Notes: generated by a model not told the origin, from the sequence alone. DNA of 64,000 bases from Flagellimonas hadalis (GCF_007785775.2 NZ_VNIK02000008.1:62001-126000); one strand, 5' to 3'; shown: positions 9,209-17,773, numbered from the stretch's first letter. Translations and numbers: made by a program.

Positions 9209-9559
9209 TTAAGCATCGTTCTCCTCCAGGGCTTCCCAAAATTCATAGGCGCGCCGTAAGTGTGGGACAACGATGGTACCTCCCACCAAGGTGGCAATGC
9301 CCAAGGTCTCCATCACCTCTTCTTTGTTGGCACCGGCTTTTTTGGAGCTTTCCAAGTGGTACTTCACACAATCATCGCAACGGAGCACGGCCGAAGCGAC
9401 CAGTCCCAACAGTTCCTTGGTCTTCACATCCAGGGCGCCTGCCATGTAGGCATTGGTGTCCAGGTTGAAGATACGCTTGATGAGCTTGTTGTTGTCGGCA
9501 AGCAACTTTTCGTTCATTTGGGAACGATAGGCATTGAATTCCTCTACTTTATTTGGCAT
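9209..9559 (-). CDS. Carboxymuconolactone decarboxylase-family (AhpD-like) protein
   Basis: A 116-residue helical protein of the CMD/AhpD superfamily. The redox motif CDDCVKYH (CxxCxxxH) is intact near residue 53-60, which in AhpD relatives supports thiol peroxidase or disulfide reductase chemistry. The GGTIVVPHLRRAYEFW tail is also typical. The true substrate cannot be told from sequence. Its start codon overlaps the end of tatC by 11 bases, so translation is probably coupled in the kdsD-tatC-CMD operon. Confidence 0.88.
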   Translation of the reverse strand: MPNKVEEFNAYRSQMNEKLLADNNKLIKRIFNLDTNAYMAGALDVKTKELLGLVASAVLRCDDCVKYHLESSKKAGANKEEVMETLGIATLVGGTIVVPHLRRAYEFWEALEENDA

Positions 9560-10391
9560 CCTTTTTCGCTTTTTCTTTTTTGGCCTCTCTTTTCACGACT
9601 ATTTTGGAGATCTGTATGCTTATCTGATACAGGATCAGTACGGGGATGGCGACCACAATTTGGCTGGTAACATCCGGGGGGGTGATGATGGCGGATAGGA
9701 TCAGGACAATGACCAAGGCCATTTTCCTGTATTTTTTAAGGATCTCGGGGGTCACCAATCCCACTTTGGTCAGGAAATAGATGACAATGGGGAGTTCGAA
9801 CATTATACCGCAGGCAATCACCGATGCCCTTACCGTGGAAACGTACGATGCCAAATCGATTTGATTGAGCACCTCCGAACTGACCTGATAGGTCCCCAAA
9901 AAGTTGATGGATAGGGGCGCCACCACATAGTATCCGAAGAGTACCCCCAAAAAGAACAAGAAGGAGGCTGTCAAGATAAAACCCCTGGAATGCTTTCTTT
10001 CGTTTTCGTAGAGTCCAGGGCTGATGAATTTCCAGAGTTCGTATAAAATATAAGGAAACCCCAAGATGACCCCGGCCCAAATGGAGGTCCAGATGTGTGC
10101 GGAAAACTGTCCGGCCATCAACCGGCTTTGGATGGTGATGGGAAGGGAGTCCCCACAAAACTCGGATGTTACCCCAAAGTACGTGGCAATCTGGCAAAAG
10201 AACCTGTAGGTGGGAAAATCCATGTTCTTGGGTCCGAAGAGGATAACATCAAAGATGAAGCCTTTGAACACAAATGCCACACAGGCGATGATGACCACGG
10301 CCAAGGTTGAGCGTACGAGATGCCAGCGCAATTCTTCCAAATGGTCCAAAAAGGACATTTCATCCGGACTTTTCTTTTGTTTTTTAGCCAT
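9549..10391 (-). CDS. tatC: Sec-independent (Tat) translocase subunit TatC
   Basis: TatC is the polytopic receptor of the twin-arginine pathway, which moves folded proteins across the inner membrane. The 280-residue product has the conserved N-terminal signature SFLDHLEELRWHLVRS, about six membrane spans, the FELPIVIYFLTKVGLV segment and a lysine-rich C-terminus. The ATG shares its A with the kdsD stop (TAATG), indicating tight coupling. No tatA/tatB gene is adjacent, so the partner subunit is encoded elsewhere. Confidence 0.95.
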   Translation of the reverse strand: MAKKQKKSPDEMSFLDHLEELRWHLVRSTLAVVIIACVAFVFKGFIFDVILFGPKNMDFPTYRFFCQIATYFGVTSEFCGDSLPITIQSRLMAGQFSAHIWTSIWAGVILGFPYILYELWKFISPGLYENERKHSRGFILTASFLFFLGVLFGYYVVAPLSINFLGTYQVSSEVLNQIDLASYVSTVRASVIACGIMFELPIVIYFLTKVGLVTPEILKKYRKMALVIVLILSAIITPPDVTSQIVVAIPVLILYQISIQISKIVVKREAKKEKAKKDAK

Positions 10392-11356
10392 TATAGGATT
10401 CCCTCGTTTATAAGGTTATGGATATGGACCACTCCTGCGTAGTTGCCCTCATCAAAGGCCAACAGCTGTGATATGTTCTTCTCTTGGAGCAGTTTGAGCG
10501 CTTTCACGGCAAGGGTGTCCACCTCCACCGACTTTGGATCGGAAGTCATGATGTCCTTGGCCGTGAGTCCGCTGATATTGTCATGTTTGCTGAGCATTCT
10601 TCGGATATCCCCATCGGTCACAATGCCCACTACTTTGCCATTTTCGGTCACTGCGGTCACGCCAAGCATCTTTTTGGAAATCTCCACGATCACCTCCTTT
10701 ACGCTCGAGGCTACATCGACCTCTGGCTTTTGGTTGCTCACCACAATGTCCGCTACCCGTAAATACAGTTTTTTGCCCAATGAACCGCCTGGGTGGTATT
10801 TTGCAAAATCGGCACTGCTGAAACCCCTGAGCTCCAACAGGCAGATGGCCAGTGCATCGCCCATGGCCATTTGTGCCGATGTGCTTGTGGTTGGGGCCAG
10901 ATTATTGGGGCAGGCTTCCTTTTCCACATAGGTGCCGAGCACAAAATCTGCTTGCTTGGCCAAAAAGGAATCCATGTTGCCCGTGATGCCAATAAGTTTG
11001 TTGCCACCACTTTTGATGAGGGGAAGCAAAGCTTTGATTTCGGTGGTGTTGCCACTTTTGGAGAGGCAGATGACGATATCGTCCTTTTGGATAGTCCCCA
11101 GGTCTCCATGGATGGCATCGGCAGCATGCATGAAAATGGCGGGGGTTCCGGTGGAGTTGAGCGTGGCCACGATCTTGGAGGCCACAATGGCGCTTTTCCC
11201 AACGCCTGAGACCACGACCCTTCCTTGGGAATCCAATATATATTGGACGGCTTGGGCAAACTGTTCGTCAAGTTGCCCGATCAAATCCCCAATGGCCTTG
11301 CTCTCTATTTCTAGCGTTCGTTTTGCAATGGATAAAATGGACTGTGTGTCGCTCAA
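10391..11356 (-). CDS. kdsD: Arabinose-5-phosphate isomerase (KpsF/GutQ/KdsD)
   Basis: Converts ribulose-5-phosphate to arabinose-5-phosphate, the precursor of Kdo in LPS. The 321 residues contain an N-terminal SIS domain (GVGKSAIVASKIVATLNSTG, CLSKSGNTTEIKALLP) and the HPGGSLGKKL segment, followed by two CBS domains (about residues 205-320; GIVTDGDIRR visible in the first). This SIS plus two CBS arrangement is the standard KdsD form. It heads the operon with tatC, the CMD gene and probably lptB, linking Kdo supply to LPS export. Confidence 0.92.
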   Translation of the reverse strand: MSDTQSILSIAKRTLEIESKAIGDLIGQLDEQFAQAVQYILDSQGRVVVSGVGKSAIVASKIVATLNSTGTPAIFMHAADAIHGDLGTIQKDDIVICLSKSGNTTEIKALLPLIKSGGNKLIGITGNMDSFLAKQADFVLGTYVEKEACPNNLAPTTSTSAQMAMGDALAICLLELRGFSSADFAKYHPGGSLGKKLYLRVADIVVSNQKPEVDVASSVKEVIVEISKKMLGVTAVTENGKVVGIVTDGDIRRMLSKHDNISGLTAKDIMTSDPKSVEVDTLAVKALKLLQEKNISQLLAFDEGNYAGVVHIHNLINEGIL

Positions 11357-11413
11357 GGTAATTAACGGATTATCTGATTGTATTCCTAAAAGAATATCTT
11401 ATATTTAAGATTA

Positions 11414-11421
11414 CAAAACTA
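11414..11421 (-). promoter_or_regulatory. Probable kdsD operon promoter, -7 element
   Basis: The minus strand reads TAGTTTTG (TAnnTTTG) 58 bases before the kdsD start. No good TTG is found at the -33 distance. Confidence 0.45.
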
Positions 11422-11466
11422 ATCAAACTATCTTTTACAGACCATAATGGAAGATAGAATACTTCG

Positions 11467-11474
11467 TACTTTTG
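11467..11474 (+). promoter_or_regulatory. Probable recQ promoter, -7 element
   Basis: TACTTTTG matches TAnnTTTG 69 bases before the recQ ATG. It is divergent from the kdsD element 46 bases away; the 186-base region between the two genes holds both. Confidence 0.5.
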
Positions 11475-11542
11475 ATGGACTTTAAAAAATACAGATTCAA
11501 CGGCCCCTCAGGTTGCTTGTCATAAAATAGAAAAATGCGGAA

Positions 11543-13744
11543 ATGAGCCTAATGAACACCGATTTGCATTCCTCTCTCAAAAAATATTTTGGTTTTTCTA
11601 AATTCAAGGGTCTTCAGGAAAATGTGATCCAGAACATCATGGAGGGCAAGGACACTTTTGTGATCATGCCCACGGGCGGCGGAAAATCACTCTGTTACCA
11701 ATTGCCTGCCATCATGAAGGAAGGGACGGCCATTGTGGTATCGCCCTTGATCGCACTGATGAAGAACCAAGTGGACGCCATAAGGGGCATATCCGAACAG
11801 AACGGCATTGCCCATGTGCTGAACTCGTCACTCACCAAGACCGAGATCAAACAGGTGAAGCAGGACATAGCCAACGGGGTCACCAAACTTTTATATGTGG
11901 CACCGGAATCCTTGACCAAAGATGACAATGTCGAATTCTTGAGAAAGGTGCCGCTTTCTTTTGTTGCGGTGGACGAGGCCCACTGTATCTCGGAGTGGGG
12001 ACATGATTTTAGGCCCGAATATCGCAACCTGAAGGGAATCATCAATCGCTTGGGGGACGATATTCCCATTATCGGGCTTACGGCCACGGCAACCCCAAAG
12101 GTGCAGGAAGACATCATCAAAAACCTAGGCATGAACGATGCCAAGGTGTTCAAGGCTTCGTTCAATAGGCCCAACCTGTTCTACGAGGTGCGCCCCAAAA
12201 CCCAAAATGTGGATGCGGACATCATCCGCTTTGTGAAGCAGAACCAAGGCAAATCGGGTATAATCTACTGTCTGAGCAGAAAACGGGTGGAAGAACTGGC
12301 CCAAGTGCTACAAGTAAACGGAATAAGTGCGGTGCCCTATCACGCTGGTTTTGATGCCAAGACCCGCTCCAGGTACCAAGACATGTTCTTGATGGAGGAA
12401 GTGGATGTGGTGGTTGCCACAATTGCCTTCGGAATGGGGATAGACAAGCCCGATGTGCGGTTCGTGATCCATCACGATATCCCGAAGAGCATCGAAAGCT
12501 ACTATCAGGAAACGGGCCGAGCTGGAAGGGATGGCGGAGAAGGTCATTGCTTGGCATTCTACGCCTACAAGGACGTGGAAAAACTTGAAAAGTTCATGTC
12601 CGGTAAGCCTGTGGCCGAACAGGAAATAGGGAGCGCCCTGCTCCAAGAAATCGTGGCCTATGCCGAAACTTCCATGTCCCGCCGGAAATTCATCCTCCAC
12701 TATTTTGGGGAAGAGTTCGATGAGGTGGAGGGTGAGGGTGCCGATATGGATGACAATGCCCGAAACCCAAAACCCAAGGAAGAGGCCATGAACGAAGTGG
12801 TGAAACTCTTGAGTGTGGTCCGGGACACCAATGAAAAGTTCAAGGCCAAAGAAATCGTCAGGATATTGGTGGGCAAGGTCAATGCGATGATCTCTTCCCA
12901 TAAAACCGATGAAAAGCACTTTTTTGGCATTGGGGCCGAAAAGGACAAGGCCTATTGGATGGCTTTGGTGAGACAGGTGCTTGTGGCCGGTCTCCTTAAA
13001 AAGGAAATAGAGCGATATGGGATTTTGCACTTGACGGAGGCCGGGAGGAAATTTCTGGAAAAACCAGAATCTTTCCTGATGACCAAAGACCACACCTATA
13101 CAGGGGAAAGTATGGATGCCGTGGCCACTGCCACAAAATCCGTGGGTGCCGTGGCCGATGACAATCTGTTGAAAATACTCAAGGACCTTCGGAAAAAAGA
13201 AGCCCAAAAGCGTGAAGTGCCCCCTTTTGTGGTATTTCAAGATCCTTCATTGGAAGATATGTCACTCAAGTATCCCATCACCATGGATGAGTTGCTCAAT
13301 ATCCAAGGGGTAGGGGAAGGAAAGGCCAAAAAATATGGCCAACCCTTTTTGGACCTGATCAACAAATACGTTCAGGAAAACGATATTGTAAGGCCCGATG
13401 ACCTTGTGGTGAAGAGCACAGGGGCCAATTCAGGATTGAAGTTATATGTGATCCAGAGCATTGATAGGAAATTGCCCTTGGATGATATTGCGTCTGCCAA
13501 AGGACTGGAACTTTCAGAGCTCATCAAGGAAATGGAGCAGATCGTTTTCAGTGGTACCAAGCTCAACATTGGCTATTGGATAGATGAAATCCTGGACGAG
13601 GACCAACAAGAAGAGATCCATGATTACTTCTTGGAGGCCGATACGGATTCCATTTCGCAGGCCATTGAGGAATTCGATGGTGACTACGAGGATGAAGAAC
13701 TCAGGCTGTACCGATTGAAATTTATAAGTGAAGTGGCGAATTAA
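11543..13744 (+). CDS. recQ: ATP-dependent DNA helicase RecQ
   Basis: A 3'-5' DNA helicase for recombination and fork repair. The 733 residues show motif 0/I (FKGLQENVIQNI, MPTGGGKSLCYQLPA), DEAH (VDEAHCISEWGHDFRPEYR), and motifs V/VI (FGMGIDKPDVRFVIHHDIP, YYQETGRAGRDG). An RQC-like winged helix and an HRDC domain (about residues 550-620, PITMDELLNIQGVGEGKAKKYG) follow, then a helix-turn-helix extension. The zinc-binding subdomain after the helicase core (about residues 375-425) contains no cysteine at all. The gene converges on the CCC-motif gene, with the two stop codons overlapping by four bases. Confidence 0.95.
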   Translation: MSLMNTDLHSSLKKYFGFSKFKGLQENVIQNIMEGKDTFVIMPTGGGKSLCYQLPAIMKEGTAIVVSPLIALMKNQVDAIRGISEQNGIAHVLNSSLTKTEIKQVKQDIANGVTKLLYVAPESLTKDDNVEFLRKVPLSFVAVDEAHCISEWGHDFRPEYRNLKGIINRLGDDIPIIGLTATATPKVQEDIIKNLGMNDAKVFKASFNRPNLFYEVRPKTQNVDADIIRFVKQNQGKSGIIYCLSRKRVEELAQVLQVNGISAVPYHAGFDAKTRSRYQDMFLMEEVDVVVATIAFGMGIDKPDVRFVIHHDIPKSIESYYQETGRAGRDGGEGHCLAFYAYKDVEKLEKFMSGKPVAEQEIGSALLQEIVAYAETSMSRRKFILHYFGEEFDEVEGEGADMDDNARNPKPKEEAMNEVVKLLSVVRDTNEKFKAKEIVRILVGKVNAMISSHKTDEKHFFGIGAEKDKAYWMALVRQVLVAGLLKKEIERYGILHLTEAGRKFLEKPESFLMTKDHTYTGESMDAVATATKSVGAVADDNLLKILKDLRKKEAQKREVPPFVVFQDPSLEDMSLKYPITMDELLNIQGVGEGKAKKYGQPFLDLINKYVQENDIVRPDDLVVKSTGANSGLKLYVIQSIDRKLPLDDIASAKGLELSELIKEMEQIVFSGTKLNIGYWIDEILDEDQQEEIHDYFLEADTDSISQAIEEFDGDYEDEELRLYRLKFISEVAN

Positions 13745-14058
13745 TATCCGCCACCCCAATCATTTCCATTTGCGGTTATCATGGCTATGATAAAACCGAA
13801 GTACAGGATGACCAGCACCAAGGAAATCAAGGCAAATGCCAGACCAATGTAGGCCAAGATCTTACCGGTCTTTACATTGCTGTAATCCGTGTAGTTTTCA
13901 GGACTTTGTTGGTATAATTGATTGGCAGTTTTGGCCTTGACCAATGCGATGATGCTAAAGATGGCCCCGAAAGGCCCACAGCAAAACAAGGTGCCGACAA
14001 TGGAGAGTATCCCCATTGTCAACACAGTACTTGCCCCAGGTAAGGGTTGTTGGCTCAT
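13741..14058 (-). CDS. CCC-motif small membrane protein 1
   Basis: A 105-residue protein with two hydrophobic segments. The first contains FCCGPFGAIFSIIALV (about residues 24-39), a variant of the cysteine-rich CCC motif of DUF4190-like proteins. Between the spans is a conserved loop (YQQSPENYTDYSNVKTGKILAYIG). Function is unknown. It is a divergent paralogue of the next gene upstream, sharing the order CC motif, K-x-N/K-x-LY-x2-PE-x-Y, VKTG, second span. It probably forms an operon with that gene and the DUF2752 gene. Confidence 0.8.
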   Translation of the reverse strand: MSQQPLPGASTVLTMGILSIVGTLFCCGPFGAIFSIIALVKAKTANQLYQQSPENYTDYSNVKTGKILAYIGLAFALISLVLVILYFGFIIAMITANGNDWGGGY

Positions 14059-14064
14059 ATGCTA

Positions 14065-14391
14065 TTATTGGTATTGTTCCAAGATTTCTTGCATTCTCTC
14101 TGGGTCTTGCAAAGTTTCCCATCCAAAGAAGGAAATGGCCCAGATAAAATATGCAAGGGCCAATATGTTGAGGATAACCCCAATAATGGCCAGTATTCTT
14201 CCTGTTTTTACATTCTGTATTCCGTCATACATTTCCGGGTTTTCAGCATATAGCTTCATTGCCTTATTGGCCAAGACCAGGGCGATTACCCCGAAAATAA
14301 GACCAATGACGCCATAGCAGCAGCAAGTCACGATCGATATGATGCCAAATACGAGGATCAGCGTTGCATTTGGAAGTTTTTGTTGTTCCAT
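14065..14391 (-). CDS. CCC-motif small membrane protein 2
   Basis: A 108-residue paralogue of the neighbouring gene. The motif here is a true triple cysteine (IVTCCCYGVIGLIFGVIALV), followed by MKLYAENPEMYDGIQNVKTGRILAIIG and a second hydrophobic segment. The C-terminal tail is polar. Two membrane spans are predicted with the VKTG loop between them. The six-base gap to paralogue 1 and 13-base gap from the DUF2752 gene point to one transcript. Function is unknown; the pair most likely arose by tandem duplication. Confidence 0.8.
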   Translation of the reverse strand: MEQQKLPNATLILVFGIISIVTCCCYGVIGLIFGVIALVLANKAMKLYAENPEMYDGIQNVKTGRILAIIGVILNILALAYFIWAISFFGWETLQDPERMQEILEQYQ

Positions 14392-14404
14392 AATTTTAGG
14401 TTTT

Positions 14405-14725
14405 TTAGTTAAACAGTTTATTCATTTTGATGATGTAACTTACAATTATGACTCCCGCTATGGTCAGCATCAGTGCCAATCTGATTTGGTGGGAGAATCT
14501 AAATTTCACAAAGAGGTTGGATACCAAAAAAAGTAATAGGAGGGTGATGGGGTAAATGGCCGGATACATTTTGAATGCGGCCGCAAACTCTCCGTGCAGC
14601 AATAGGTCTACAGAACGCTGCATGCCACAACCGGGACAGTCCAACCCTAACAACTTTTTGTTGAGGCAGGGAAGCATATAGTCCTTCAGGCTAAGGGAGA
14701 ATATGGTCGGTTGTGCGTACATCAT
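14405..14725 (-). CDS. DUF2752 domain-containing membrane protein
   Basis: A 106-residue protein with the DUF2752 signature GLDCPGCGMQRS (two cysteines as CPGC, about residues 28-39), then LLHGEFAAAFKMYPAIYP and two hydrophobic segments. Function is not established. It occurs repeatedly beside CCC-motif genes in Bacteroidota, as it does here at the head of a three-gene operon, which hints at a joint cysteine- or metal-dependent membrane role. The alternative start one codon downstream would make no difference to the motifs. Confidence 0.85.
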   Translation of the reverse strand: MMYAQPTIFSLSLKDYMLPCLNKKLLGLDCPGCGMQRSVDLLLHGEFAAAFKMYPAIYPITLLLLFLVSNLFVKFRFSHQIRLALMLTIAGVIIVSYIIKMNKLFN

Positions 14726-14750
14726 AACTATGACAGCCGAAAAATACTAT

Positions 14751-14758
14751 TATTTTTG
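14751..14758 (+). promoter_or_regulatory. Probable promoter of the Smr gene, -7 element
   Basis: TATTTTTG matches TAnnTTTG, 47 bases before the ATG at 14806, in the gap between divergent DUF2752 and Smr genes. No TTG at the -33 distance. Confidence 0.5.
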
Positions 14759-14805
14759 CTTATGGGATTCATCTTTCCCATCATTTTTTTAACAGATATT
14801 TAGGT

Positions 14806-15348
14806 ATGGGTGTTTTTAAGATAGGGGACAAAGTGGAGGTGCTGGACGAGGCCATTTCGGGGACGGTGCAGAAAGTGGATGGTGATAGGGTCACTTTGAT
14901 GACCAGTGAGGGTTTTCCCATGCAATATCCTGCAAAAGATCTGGTGAAAACAGGAAGGGACATTTCCATCTCCAATTTCGAGGTGGCCCAGGTAAAGCAG
15001 GAAAAAGAACTTCCAAAACGAAGAAAGTCCACGGGCACAAAACCGAAGGAGCGGCATGCCCCCAAAATGGAAGTGGACCTTCACATCCATCACTTGGTGG
15101 GATCTACCAAAGGACTCAGTAATTTTGATATGCTCAACCTACAATTGGAAAAGGCCAAGGGCCAGTTGGAGTTTGCCATGCAGAAGCGTATCCAAAAAGT
15201 GGTTTTCATCCACGGTGTGGGGGAGGGCATCCTAAAAGAGGAGTTGCATTGGCTCTTCCAGAAATATGAAAACCTTGAGTATTACGATGCGGACTACCAA
15301 AAATATGGTCTAGGTGCTACGGAGGTCTATATTTTTCAGAATCCTTAG
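14806..15348 (+). CDS. DUF2027/Smr domain protein
   Basis: A 180-residue soluble protein. Residues about 1-65 form a small beta-rich DUF2027-type module (VEVLDEAISGTVQKVDGDRVTLM), a basic linker follows (KRRKSTGTKPKERHAPK), and residues about 88-178 form an Smr domain with DLHIHHL and HGVGEGILKEEL. Smr domains are nucleic-acid nucleases linked to MutS2 and to mRNA cleavage at stalled ribosomes. Here the domain stands without MutS. The stop codon overlaps that of the convergent lipoprotein gene by four bases. Confidence 0.88.
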   Translation: MGVFKIGDKVEVLDEAISGTVQKVDGDRVTLMTSEGFPMQYPAKDLVKTGRDISISNFEVAQVKQEKELPKRRKSTGTKPKERHAPKMEVDLHIHHLVGSTKGLSNFDMLNLQLEKAKGQLEFAMQKRIQKVVFIHGVGEGILKEELHWLFQKYENLEYYDADYQKYGLGATEVYIFQNP

Positions 15349-15866
15349 TTGGTAGGGATGGCTGTGCTGACCTCGCCAAACTCGGAGATGTTCAGGTTGG
15401 TGATGCGTTCCCCATTACCCGTCACAAATGAAATCCCGCTCAAATTTATAGTATGGACAAAGTTGGTGCTGTCCGCATCCATGATGGTCTCAATGATGAC
15501 CAGTCCGTCTTCGGCTTCGACCTCATCGATCACCACAGGATCTGCCGTAGGAATGTCGTCGCAGAAATAATTTTTGTCCACATCATCCGAAAAAATCCGA
15601 TACGTGATCTGTGACTGGGCAGGTACGGTACTTTCCGTAATAATGGTATCGCCCACAACTCCCCTGTTGAGCACTCCGCTCTGAAGTTCCAATATCAATG
15701 CCTCATTTTCATTGATCTTGAAGAGGATGTTTTTGGTCGTTGTGCTCGGGGTGGTACAGTATTGCAGGGAGACACTGTCAAAATCAATGGTCTCTATCTG
15801 AAGATCACCGTCGCTGCAGGAAAAAAACATCCCGGCACAAAGCATTGAAAGGAAAAGTTTTCTCAT
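15345..15866 (-). CDS. Hypothetical lipoprotein
   Basis: A 173-residue protein beginning MRKLFLSMLCAGMFFSCSDGD, a type II signal peptide with lipobox FFSC. The mature part is acidic and mostly beta by eye, with a CTTPSTTTKNILFKIN segment and two further cysteines possibly forming a disulfide. I recognise no domain with confidence; similar small lipoproteins are common in flavobacteria. An exact -7 promoter element ends four bases upstream of the ATG, suggesting a leaderless mRNA. Confidence 0.8.
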   Translation of the reverse strand: MRKLFLSMLCAGMFFSCSDGDLQIETIDFDSVSLQYCTTPSTTTKNILFKINENEALILELQSGVLNRGVVGDTIITESTVPAQSQITYRIFSDDVDKNYFCDDIPTADPVVIDEVEAEDGLVIIETIMDADSTNFVHTINLSGISFVTGNGERITNLNISEFGEVSTAIPTN

Positions 15867-15870
15867 GCAT

Positions 15871-15878
15871 CAAATTTA
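15871..15878 (-). promoter_or_regulatory. Possible lipoprotein promoter, -7 element
   Basis: The minus strand reads TAAATTTG (TAnnTTTG), with a TTG 22 bases further upstream (15901-15903). Transcription would start at or next to the ATG at 15866. Confidence 0.4.
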
Positions 15879-15943
15879 AAGCAATTCCATTTTAATACCC
15901 CAATCCTTCTCTCCACTTTAAAAGAAATTAACTTTATTTCCCG

Positions 15944-15951
15944 TATTTTTG
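15944..15951 (+). promoter_or_regulatory. Probable cysteine desulfurase promoter, -7 element
   Basis: TATTTTTG matches TAnnTTTG, 24 bases before the ATG at 15976. No TTG at the usual -33 distance. Confidence 0.5.
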
Positions 15952-15975
15952 CCCCTCTAAAATCACAACTGGACC

Positions 15976-17124
15976 ATGCAAAAAGTGTATCTGGACAATG
16001 CGGCCACAACGCAGGTAAGGGATGAGGTAATCGCAAGAATGCAGGAGGCCTTGGCCGTGCATTACGGCAACCCGTCATCGACCCATAGCTTTGGAAGATC
16101 GGCAAAGACCATGGTGGAACAGGCCCGAAAGACCATTGCCAAGACTTTGAACGCCCAAGCTTCGGAAATCATCTTCACTTCGGGAGGAACAGAGGCGGAC
16201 AATATGATCTTGCGATGTGCCGTCAGGGATTTGGGGGTAAAGACCATCATCACCTCCAGAATAGAGCACCATGCCGTGCTACACACCGTGGAAGAGCTGG
16301 AAAAGGAATATGGCATTGAGGTTGGGTATGTGGATCTGGACGAGGTCGGTAATCCGAAACTGGACCATTTGGAGCAACTTCTTCAAAAAGACAGTTCCAA
16401 AAAACTGGTGAGCTTGATGCATGTGAACAACGAGATTGGGAATGTTGTTGATATTGAGGCTGTTGGCAAGATGTGCAAAGCAAACGGGGCCCTTTTTCAT
16501 TCCGATACCGTACAGTCCATTGGTCACTATCCATGGGATGTGCAATCTGTTCAGGTTGATTTTATGACGGCTGCAGCACACAAGTTCCATGGTCCCAAGG
16601 GCATTGGTTTTGCCTTTATCCGAAAAAATTCAGGGTTGAAGCCACTGATCGTGGGTGGTGCCCAAGAAAGGGGGTTCAGGGCAGGTACAGAACCTTTCCA
16701 TAATATCGTGGGATTGGAAGAAGCCTTCGTGAGGGCCTACGAACACTTGGAAGAAGAGACCAAGACCGTGAAGGAGCTCAAAAAGTACTTTCTTGAAAAA
16801 GTTAAGGAAGAAATTCCCGGGGCTGTATTCAATGGACTTTCAGGGGATATGGACAAGAGTACCTACACCCTTGCGAATGTCCGTTTGCCCTTGGACAAGC
16901 AAAAAGGTTTGATGCTGTTGTTCCACTTGGATATGAAAGGAATTGCCTGTTCCAAAGGAAGCGCATGCCAATCGGGAAGCGATAAAGGCTCGCATGTGCT
17001 CACGGAAATCCTATCTGACGGAGAACTGGCAAAACCATCGTTACGTTTTTCGTTCTCTATGTACAACACCAAAGAGGATCTGGACTATACGATTGGGGTG
17101 CTCAAGGAGTTTATACAGGTATGA
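15976..17124 (+). CDS. Cysteine desulfurase (NifS/IscS family)
   Basis: A PLP enzyme that takes sulfur from cysteine as a persulfide for Fe-S clusters and tRNA thiolation. The 382 residues include YLDNAATT at the N-terminus, the HH pair at 98-99 in the PLP site, the PLP lysine K203 in AAHKFHGPKG, and the active cysteine C331 in GSACQSGS. The short active-site loop around C331 resembles the group I (NifS/IscS) type. No iscU or sufA is adjacent, and Bacteroidota usually assemble clusters with Suf, so this copy may serve tRNA modification; that is inference. Confidence 0.93.
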   Translation: MQKVYLDNAATTQVRDEVIARMQEALAVHYGNPSSTHSFGRSAKTMVEQARKTIAKTLNAQASEIIFTSGGTEADNMILRCAVRDLGVKTIITSRIEHHAVLHTVEELEKEYGIEVGYVDLDEVGNPKLDHLEQLLQKDSSKKLVSLMHVNNEIGNVVDIEAVGKMCKANGALFHSDTVQSIGHYPWDVQSVQVDFMTAAAHKFHGPKGIGFAFIRKNSGLKPLIVGGAQERGFRAGTEPFHNIVGLEEAFVRAYEHLEEETKTVKELKKYFLEKVKEEIPGAVFNGLSGDMDKSTYTLANVRLPLDKQKGLMLLFHLDMKGIACSKGSACQSGSDKGSHVLTEILSDGELAKPSLRFSFSMYNTKEDLDYTIGVLKEFIQV

Positions 17125-17125
17125 T

Positions 17126-17773
17126 TCAATCCCTGTCCCTTTTTTTTTCCTTGTCGTAGGGAAACTTTCGGGAGGCCGTTTTCATCATTTTGTCGATGAG
17201 TTCCGTGGTGTTCTTCCCTGTTTTTTTAGTGATCTCGTTTTCGTATTTCCAGAGTAGTTTTCCCGTTTCCCCATCACTGATCTTCACACCGATCCTACCA
17301 TAATTGGCATCGCCGCTGAAATAATCAAAAAGACTGAAATCTGTGGGGACACCCTCGGAAAGTAGGATGTTCAGGTTAAGATTCCCGCTGATGATGCCGT
17401 CCACTTTCAATATATCGCAGAGCTCCTGCGTGGTGAAGGTGTCTATATTGTTGTATTCAATACCGTTCTGGGCCAAAATAGCGTTGGTGTTCCGGATGTT
17501 CTGGAAATCCACATTGAACTTTTTCCGTTTTTTGCGTTTGGCAAAATAGGTTTCCAGGGCATTCTGCACCGCATAACCCTCCCTTTGTGCCAAAACCTTC
17601 AGTTCGTCACTGTCAACTGCTTTCTTGAGCTCCAAATGGGCAATGAAGGGAACAATGGCAAGCATTTCATGGGCTTCGGTAAGGTCATCGAACCGGGTGT
17701 TCTCATAAATGTTCTTTTGGGCCGAAGCAAAGGCGGCTGTGGACAGAACAAGAATGAAGACGATTTTTTTCAT
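17126..17773 (-). CDS. Secreted protein, possible CsgG/GNA1162-like fold
   Basis: From MKKIVFILVLSTAAFASAQ at 17773 the product is 215 residues with a signal peptide cut near ASAQ. I prefer this start, or the ATG two codons upstream at 17779, because longer frames begin inside non-coding sequence. The mature part alternates helices and strands, with TTQELCDILKVDGIISGNLNL and VKISDGETGKLLWKYE. That pattern (a name or partition step, then an output line ending in LLW) resembles GNA1162/CsgG/TolB-like periplasmic proteins, but this is a by-eye suggestion. It lies downstream of the M23 peptidase gene on the same strand, 140 bases apart. Confidence 0.6.
   Translation of the reverse strand: MKKIVFILVLSTAAFASAQKNIYENTRFDDLTEAHEMLAIVPFIAHLELKKAVDSDELKVLAQREGYAVQNALETYFAKRKKRKKFNVDFQNIRNTNAILAQNGIEYNNIDTFTTQELCDILKVDGIISGNLNLNILLSEGVPTDFSLFDYFSGDANYGRIGVKISDGETGKLLWKYENEITKKTGKNTTELIDKMMKTASRKFPYDKEKKRDRD

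Noticed and set aside
12308..13240. Minus-strand open frame of 310 codons inside recQ
   Set aside because: The plus-strand recQ has all helicase motifs across this range; the other frame is rich in His, Phe and Gly in a way typical of complementary-strand reading.
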